Source: Flavobacteriales bacterium (lineage in GTDB: Bacteria; Bacteroidota; Bacteroidia; Flavobacteriales_F; PHOS-HE28). Taken from it: a stretch of 64,000 nt of DNA. Shown piece after piece: positions 60,187 through 64,000 of the stretch. A model generated the notes under the pieces. It was given only the letters and a program-made list of their open reading frames with translations. It had not been told where the DNA came from and did not search any database. The DNA lies in assembly GCA_020635725.1 (NCBI GenBank), contig JACJZF010000007.1:1-64000 (forward strand), read 5' to 3'. The translations under genes and the position numbers were made by a program. The stretch's first letter is position 1. The number at the start of each line of letters is the position of its first letter.

Positions 60187-61644
60187 TTACAGGCCCAAGC
60201 CGTAGTACGCCTTCATCCCATTGGGGTAAACCCCTTCCACCAGCACGCCGCCACGTTTGCCGCTGAGCGCCCGCTTCACGTCGTCCGGGGTCTTCATGGG
60301 CTCCTGGTCGATCCGGGTGATGATGAAACCCTCGCGGATACCGCTCGCGCGGAACTTGCCGCCATTGACCGAGGTCACCTTCACGCCGTTGGCGAGTTTG
60401 AGCGCCTTCAATTCCTCTCCGCTCGCATCGCGGAATTCAGCGCCCATGCCTTCCAGGGTGGCCGGCCGGGCGGCTTCGGCCACGGTGTTGCCTTCGCGGC
60501 CGCGCAGGGTCACCTCCATCACGTTCTCGCGACCCGAGCGCAGCACAGTCACCGGCACGCGGTCGCCGGGCTTGAATTTGCTCACTTGCTCTTGCAGCTG
60601 GGGCACATTGTTCACCGGGATGTTCCCGACACGCACGATCACATCGCCTTTGGCCAGGCCGGCATCCCGCGCTGCTCCACCTTCGGTGAGGCCGTTCACG
60701 TACACCCCTTGCGGGCGATCGAGGTCCAGCTGAGCGGCCAGGTCCTGGTCGAGTTCGCGGATGCTCACGCCCAGATAGGCGCGCTGCACGCTTCCGTAGG
60801 CGACCAGGTCGCTGGTCACCTTCTTCACGATGTTCACCGGTATGGCGAAGGAGTAGCCTGTGTAGGAGCCTGTGGTGCTGGCAATGGCGCTGTTGATCCC
60901 TACGAGTTCGCCATTGGCATTCACGAGCGCCCCTCCGCTGTTACCGGGGTTCACCGCGGCATCTGTTTGTATGAACGATTCGATCGGGAAGATGTCACGG
61001 CTTGGGTCGTATTGGAGGATGTTGATGTTCCTCGCCTTCGCGCTCACGATACCCGCGGTAACCGTACTGGTGAGGTTCATCGGGTTGCCCACGGCGAGCA
61101 CCCATTCGCCCACCCGCACCTCGTCTGAATTGCCGTAGTCGAGGGTGGCCAGGTCGTTCGCATCCACTTTCAGCACGGCGATGTCGGTGCTCGGGTCACG
61201 ACCCACCACGGTGGCTTCGAAGTTGCGGCGGTCATTCAAGTGAACCAGGATCCGGTCGGCGCCATCGATCACGTGGTTGTTGGTGACGATGTACCCATCG
61301 GGGCTGATGATCACGCCTGATCCCGCACCCTGCTGCTGCCGTTGCTGGCTTGGGGCGCGGTAGCCCCAGAAGAAATCGGCGAAGGGGTCGCGCACGCTCA
61401 CCGTGGCCTCGGTGGTCACGTGCACCACCGCGTTCACGCTGCGCTCGGCCGCCTCCGTGAAATCCACCGCCACAACCGGCGTGGCCCCGGCTGTCGGCAG
61501 GTTCACGTAGCGCACCGGTGTTGAGGCATGCGGAGTCGCCGAGGAGTCGGCGATGATCGCATGTTGACTGAATCGGTTCTGCAAGGCCAGCGCTGCCAGC
61601 GCACCGGCCATGCCCATGGCGAAGTATCCGAAGGCGCGTTTCAT
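60187..61644 (-). CDS. degP: DegP/HtrA-type periplasmic serine protease with two PDZ domains
   Basis: 485 residues; start at 61644 (MKRAFGYFAMGMAGALAALA, signal or anchor). The trypsin-like domain has H124 in TNNHVIDGAD, D154 in DPSTDIAVLKV and S236 in VNPGNSGGALVN, the complete triad. PDZ 1 (~285-380) begins near LGVSIRELDQDLA and PDZ 2 (~395-485) ends the protein. Members degrade or refold damaged envelope proteins. It is encoded opposite to the divergent dapF operon. Confidence 0.95.
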   Translation of the reverse strand: MKRAFGYFAMGMAGALAALALQNRFSQHAIIADSSATPHASTPVRYVNLPTAGATPVVAVDFTEAAERSVNAVVHVTTEATVSVRDPFADFFWGYRAPSQQRQQQGAGSGVIISPDGYIVTNNHVIDGADRILVHLNDRRNFEATVVGRDPSTDIAVLKVDANDLATLDYGNSDEVRVGEWVLAVGNPMNLTSTVTAGIVSAKARNINILQYDPSRDIFPIESFIQTDAAVNPGNSGGALVNANGELVGINSAIASTTGSYTGYSFAIPVNIVKKVTSDLVAYGSVQRAYLGVSIRELDQDLAAQLDLDRPQGVYVNGLTEGGAARDAGLAKGDVIVRVGNIPVNNVPQLQEQVSKFKPGDRVPVTVLRSGRENVMEVTLRGREGNTVAEAARPATLEGMGAEFRDASGEELKALKLANGVKVTSVNGGKFRASGIREGFIITRIDQEPMKTPDDVKRALSGKRGGVLVEGVYPNGMKAYYGLGL

Positions 61645-61795
61645 GTTGTCTTGTTTTCTGAGCGGTTCGATCAAAGGCTGTGCCCGCCGATACCAAGCAA
61701 CGTTGTGACAGGCCCGAGGTGACGCGATGTCGCGTTAAGAAGTGTTGATCGAGCGCAAGGCGCACCCAGGGCGGGCAAACGCCATCTTTGCCCTC

Positions 61796-62581
61796 ATGCG
61801 CTACGCATTCGAGAAGTGGCATGGCACGGGGAACGATTTCATCGTGCTCGATGACCGTGATGGCGTGTTCCCCTCGGATGCCACCGACCTCATCACGCGT
61901 CTATGCGATCGCCACTTCGGCATCGGCAGCGATGGGCTCATCCTCATCGGCGCGCCACGCGATGCTGGCACTTCCTTCCACATGGAGTTCTACAACCCCG
62001 ATGGGTCCAGGAGTTTCTGCGGCAACGGCAGCCGGTGCGCCTTCGCCTTCTGGAGCGCGCTCAACAACGGCGCCGCCGCGCGGTTCTCCGCCATCGACGG
62101 AATCCATGAAGCGCAATGGGAAGGCGATGCGGTGAGCGTGACGCTGCGACCGGTGAGCGCCGTGAAACAAGCGGTGGCCGGGCCCGTGGTCGATTTCGTG
62201 CACACCGGCTCGCCTCACCAGATTGTATGGGTGGAGGAGGTGGAGGCGGTGGATCTGCCCATGGATGCCCCCTTGCGGCGACATGATACCCGAATCTGGA
62301 GCGAAGGCAGCAACGTGAATTATGTGCAGGGCGTGAACGGGATGCTGCGCATGCGCACCTACGAGCGCGGCGTGGAAGCGGAGACGCTCAGCTGCGGCAG
62401 CGGGGTGGCCGCAGCTGCCTTGGCCGCCATGAACCGGTTCGGATGGACTGCGCCAATCAAGGTACGCACCCGCGGCGGCGAGCTTCAGGTACATGCCCGG
62501 ATGGACGAGGAAGGAGGCTTCTCGGACATCCGGCTCATCGGTCCGGCGGCACGGGTCTTTACCGGCACTTTCAATCGCTGA
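61796..62581 (+). CDS. dapF: Diaminopimelate epimerase
   Basis: 261 residues. Converts LL- to meso-diaminopimelate for lysine and peptidoglycan. The two catalytic cysteines are C75 in SFCGNGSRC and C201 in LSCGSGVAAAAL. The start at 61796 (MRYAFEKWHGTGNDF) is the family opening; upstream in-frame codons lack it. A CATCTTTG motif ends 5 nt before the ATG. It is followed by mltG after 4 bp, so the two peptidoglycan genes form an operon. Confidence 0.96.
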   Translation: MRYAFEKWHGTGNDFIVLDDRDGVFPSDATDLITRLCDRHFGIGSDGLILIGAPRDAGTSFHMEFYNPDGSRSFCGNGSRCAFAFWSALNNGAAARFSAIDGIHEAQWEGDAVSVTLRPVSAVKQAVAGPVVDFVHTGSPHQIVWVEEVEAVDLPMDAPLRRHDTRIWSEGSNVNYVQGVNGMLRMRTYERGVEAETLSCGSGVAAAALAAMNRFGWTAPIKVRTRGGELQVHARMDEEGGFSDIRLIGPAARVFTGTFNR

Positions 62582-62585
62582 GGCC

Positions 62586-63611
62586 ATGGCACCTTGGGCG
62601 AAACGGATGCTCTGGGCGGCGACGGCGGCCGTGCTGCTCGCGGCGGGGGCAGCCTTCTGGTTGTACCGCGGCCTCTTGGCGCCATCCACGCGATTCGACG
62701 AGGAGAGCCGTGTGGTGCTCATCCCCACGGGGGCTGATGAGGCCGCAGCGATGGACAGCTTGCGCAAGGCCGGCGCGGTGGGCGATGAACGCGTCTTCAA
62801 GGCCCTCGTGGCGCGCGGGCGCATCAAGCCCGGGCGCTACCGGATACGACGGGGCATGACCACGCGCGCAATGGTGCGCATGCTGCATGGCGGAGAGCAG
62901 GAACCGGTGCGCCTCACCTTCACCAACATCAGGCGGTTGGAGCAGCTCGCCGGCCGGCTCGGACGGGTGCTCGAACCCGATTCAATGGCCTTCTTGCGCG
63001 TGCTGCGTGATCCGGCGACGCAACGGACAGCAGGCCTCGACGAACGGAGCATGATCGGGCTTTTCCTGCCCAATACGTATGAGTTCTGGTGGAACACCAC
63101 GCCGGAGCGCTTCGTGGAGCGCATGCGCAAGGAGCACGAGCGTTTCTGGAATGCGGCGCGCACGAGCAAAGCCGACGCGCTGGGGCTTTCGCCGCAGGAG
63201 GTGAGCACGCTGGCCTCCATCGTTCAGGCCGAGACGGTGCGCATGGCGGATGCCATGACGATCGCCAGGGTCTACCTCAACCGCCTGCGCATCGGCATGC
63301 CCTTGCAGGCCGATCCCACACTCACCTTCGCCCTGGGCCTCGATACGGTGAGCCGCGTGCTCAATGCGGACAAGCTGGTCGATTCCCCGTACAACACCTA
63401 CCGCAACACCGGCCTTCCTCCGGGCCCCATCAACATGCCCGAACCGCGCTTCATCGATGCCGTGCTCGATGCGCCGCCCCACGAGTACCTGTATTTCTGC
63501 GCGCGGGCCGACCTCAGCGGCTTCTCCGACTTCTCGCGCACCTACGAGCAGCACTTGGTGAATGCCCGCCGCTACCAGCGCGCGCTGAACCAGCGGAAGA
63601 TCTACCGCTGA
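62586..63611 (+). CDS. mltG: Endolytic transglycosylase MltG
   Basis: 341 residues; one N-terminal membrane helix (MLWAATAAVLLAAGAAFWLY), a LysM-like segment (RVFKALVARGRIKPGRYRI), then the YceG domain with ASIVQAETVRMADAMTIARV (catalytic Glu in the QAET context, E216) and YLNRLRIGMPLQADPTLTF. It cuts nascent glycan strands and so sets their length. The start at 62586 follows dapF by 4 bp. The catalytic segment reads QAET where many proteobacterial members have EKET; the functional Glu is retained. Confidence 0.94.
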   Translation: MAPWAKRMLWAATAAVLLAAGAAFWLYRGLLAPSTRFDEESRVVLIPTGADEAAAMDSLRKAGAVGDERVFKALVARGRIKPGRYRIRRGMTTRAMVRMLHGGEQEPVRLTFTNIRRLEQLAGRLGRVLEPDSMAFLRVLRDPATQRTAGLDERSMIGLFLPNTYEFWWNTTPERFVERMRKEHERFWNAARTSKADALGLSPQEVSTLASIVQAETVRMADAMTIARVYLNRLRIGMPLQADPTLTFALGLDTVSRVLNADKLVDSPYNTYRNTGLPPGPINMPEPRFIDAVLDAPPHEYLYFCARADLSGFSDFSRTYEQHLVNARRYQRALNQRKIYR

Positions 63612-63665
63612 AGGCTTTTTGGGCATGGCCTATTTTCGCGGCCTTTCGCAACAAACGCATTCCCG

Positions 63666-64000
63666 ATGACCAAGATCAAGTTCGGTACCGACGGCTGGCG
63701 CGCCATCATCGCGCAGGATTTCACCGTGGACAACGTGGCACGTGTGAGCGTGGCGGTGGCAGAATGGGTCTTAGCCAAGCACCCGGCCAATAAGCGGATC
63801 GTGCTCGGCCATGATTGCCGCTTCGCTGGAGAGCTATTCGCCGAGACCTGCGCGAAGGTCTTCGTGAGCCGCGGCATCGAGGTACACTTGGCCCAGGGGT
63901 TCGTGAGCACGCCGATGGTCTCGCTCGGAGCGCTGCGCATGAACGCGGGCATGGGAGTGATCCTCACCGCCAGCCACAACCCACCGAGCTACAACGGGTA
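63666..64000 (+). CDS. Phosphohexomutase (phosphoglucomutase/phosphomannomutase family), 3' end missing
   Basis: The first 111 residues are present before the window ends. KFGTDGWRAIIAQDFT is the family opening and MGVILTASHNPPSYNG is the active-site loop with the phospho-serine (TASHNPP). The enzyme interconverts hexose 1- and 6-phosphates; glucose, mannose or glucosamine cannot be told apart from this part. It lies 54 bp after mltG, possibly in the same operon. Confidence 0.92.
   Translation, partial: MTKIKFGTDGWRAIIAQDFTVDNVARVSVAVAEWVLAKHPANKRIVLGHDCRFAGELFAETCAKVFVSRGIEVHLAQGFVSTPMVSLGALRMNAGMGVILTASHNPPSYNG

Overview
The window looks like a stretch of chromosome from a high-GC member of the Bacteroidota, probably an uncultured Flavobacteriales-type lineage. 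The evidence is direct: about fifteen secreted proteins end in type IX secretion (T9SS) sorting domains (type A and the gliding-motility-associated type B), the primary sigma factor is the short Bacteroidota form, GAPDH is the long ~480-residue form, several genes carry the Bacteroidota -7 promoter motif (TAnnTTTG), and gene neighbourhoods such as mutL/rhomboid/rhomboid, LemA/TPM/TPM, xerD/aroQ and PpiC/lipoprotein/SurA/MoxR fit that phylum.

Layout. 0-20 kb is mostly secreted or surface proteins of unknown role: a tandem pair of type B cargo proteins, a cupredoxin with a sorting domain, a beta-helix protein and an HExxH protein. Between them lie a SRAP/YedK DNA-repair protein, a methyltransferase and a three-gene GNAT operon flanked by an intact gene and its decayed paralogue. 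20-29 kb is an operon-like run: a degenerate 2H-phosphoesterase, a small membrane protein, mutL, two rhomboid proteases, an endonuclease/exonuclease/phosphatase protein, a secreted M1 aminopeptidase and a conserved protein with kinase-like motifs. 30-39 kb holds a secreted sugar dehydrogenase, xerD, aroQ, a glycosyltransferase, a GWxTD protein and tRNA-Ser(CGA) beside a local repeat cluster. 39-43 kb holds lemA/TPM genes, a TerB-DnaJ protein and yaaA, two of them preceded by heptamer repeat arrays, followed by a small orphan gene and a wrecked RHS-core/T9SS gene. 43.8-49 kb is the periplasmic chaperone cluster. 49-57 kb is a block of four secreted proteins, including a lysyl oxidase homologue with a dockerin-like C-terminus and a 1014-residue protein with eleven near-identical Cys-rich repeats. 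57.6-64 kb is housekeeping: gap, rpoD, a DegP-type protease, dapF, mltG and the start of a phosphohexomutase gene.

How the parts fit: the chaperones (PpiC/SurA type) and DegP-like protease would service the heavy periplasmic traffic that T9SS cargo creates, and the cargo carries out extracellular work (proteolysis, sugar oxidation, copper redox chemistry, possible amine oxidation and adhesion). The most notable items are the lysyl oxidase/dockerin-like protein between two genes sharing a possible cohesin-like domain, the kinase-like conserved protein at 28.4 kb, the 2H-phosphoesterase that has lost both catalytic histidines, a recurrent promoter motif placed so close to start codons that leaderless mRNAs are predicted, and the heptamer repeats that sit before two genes and inside a pseudogene.
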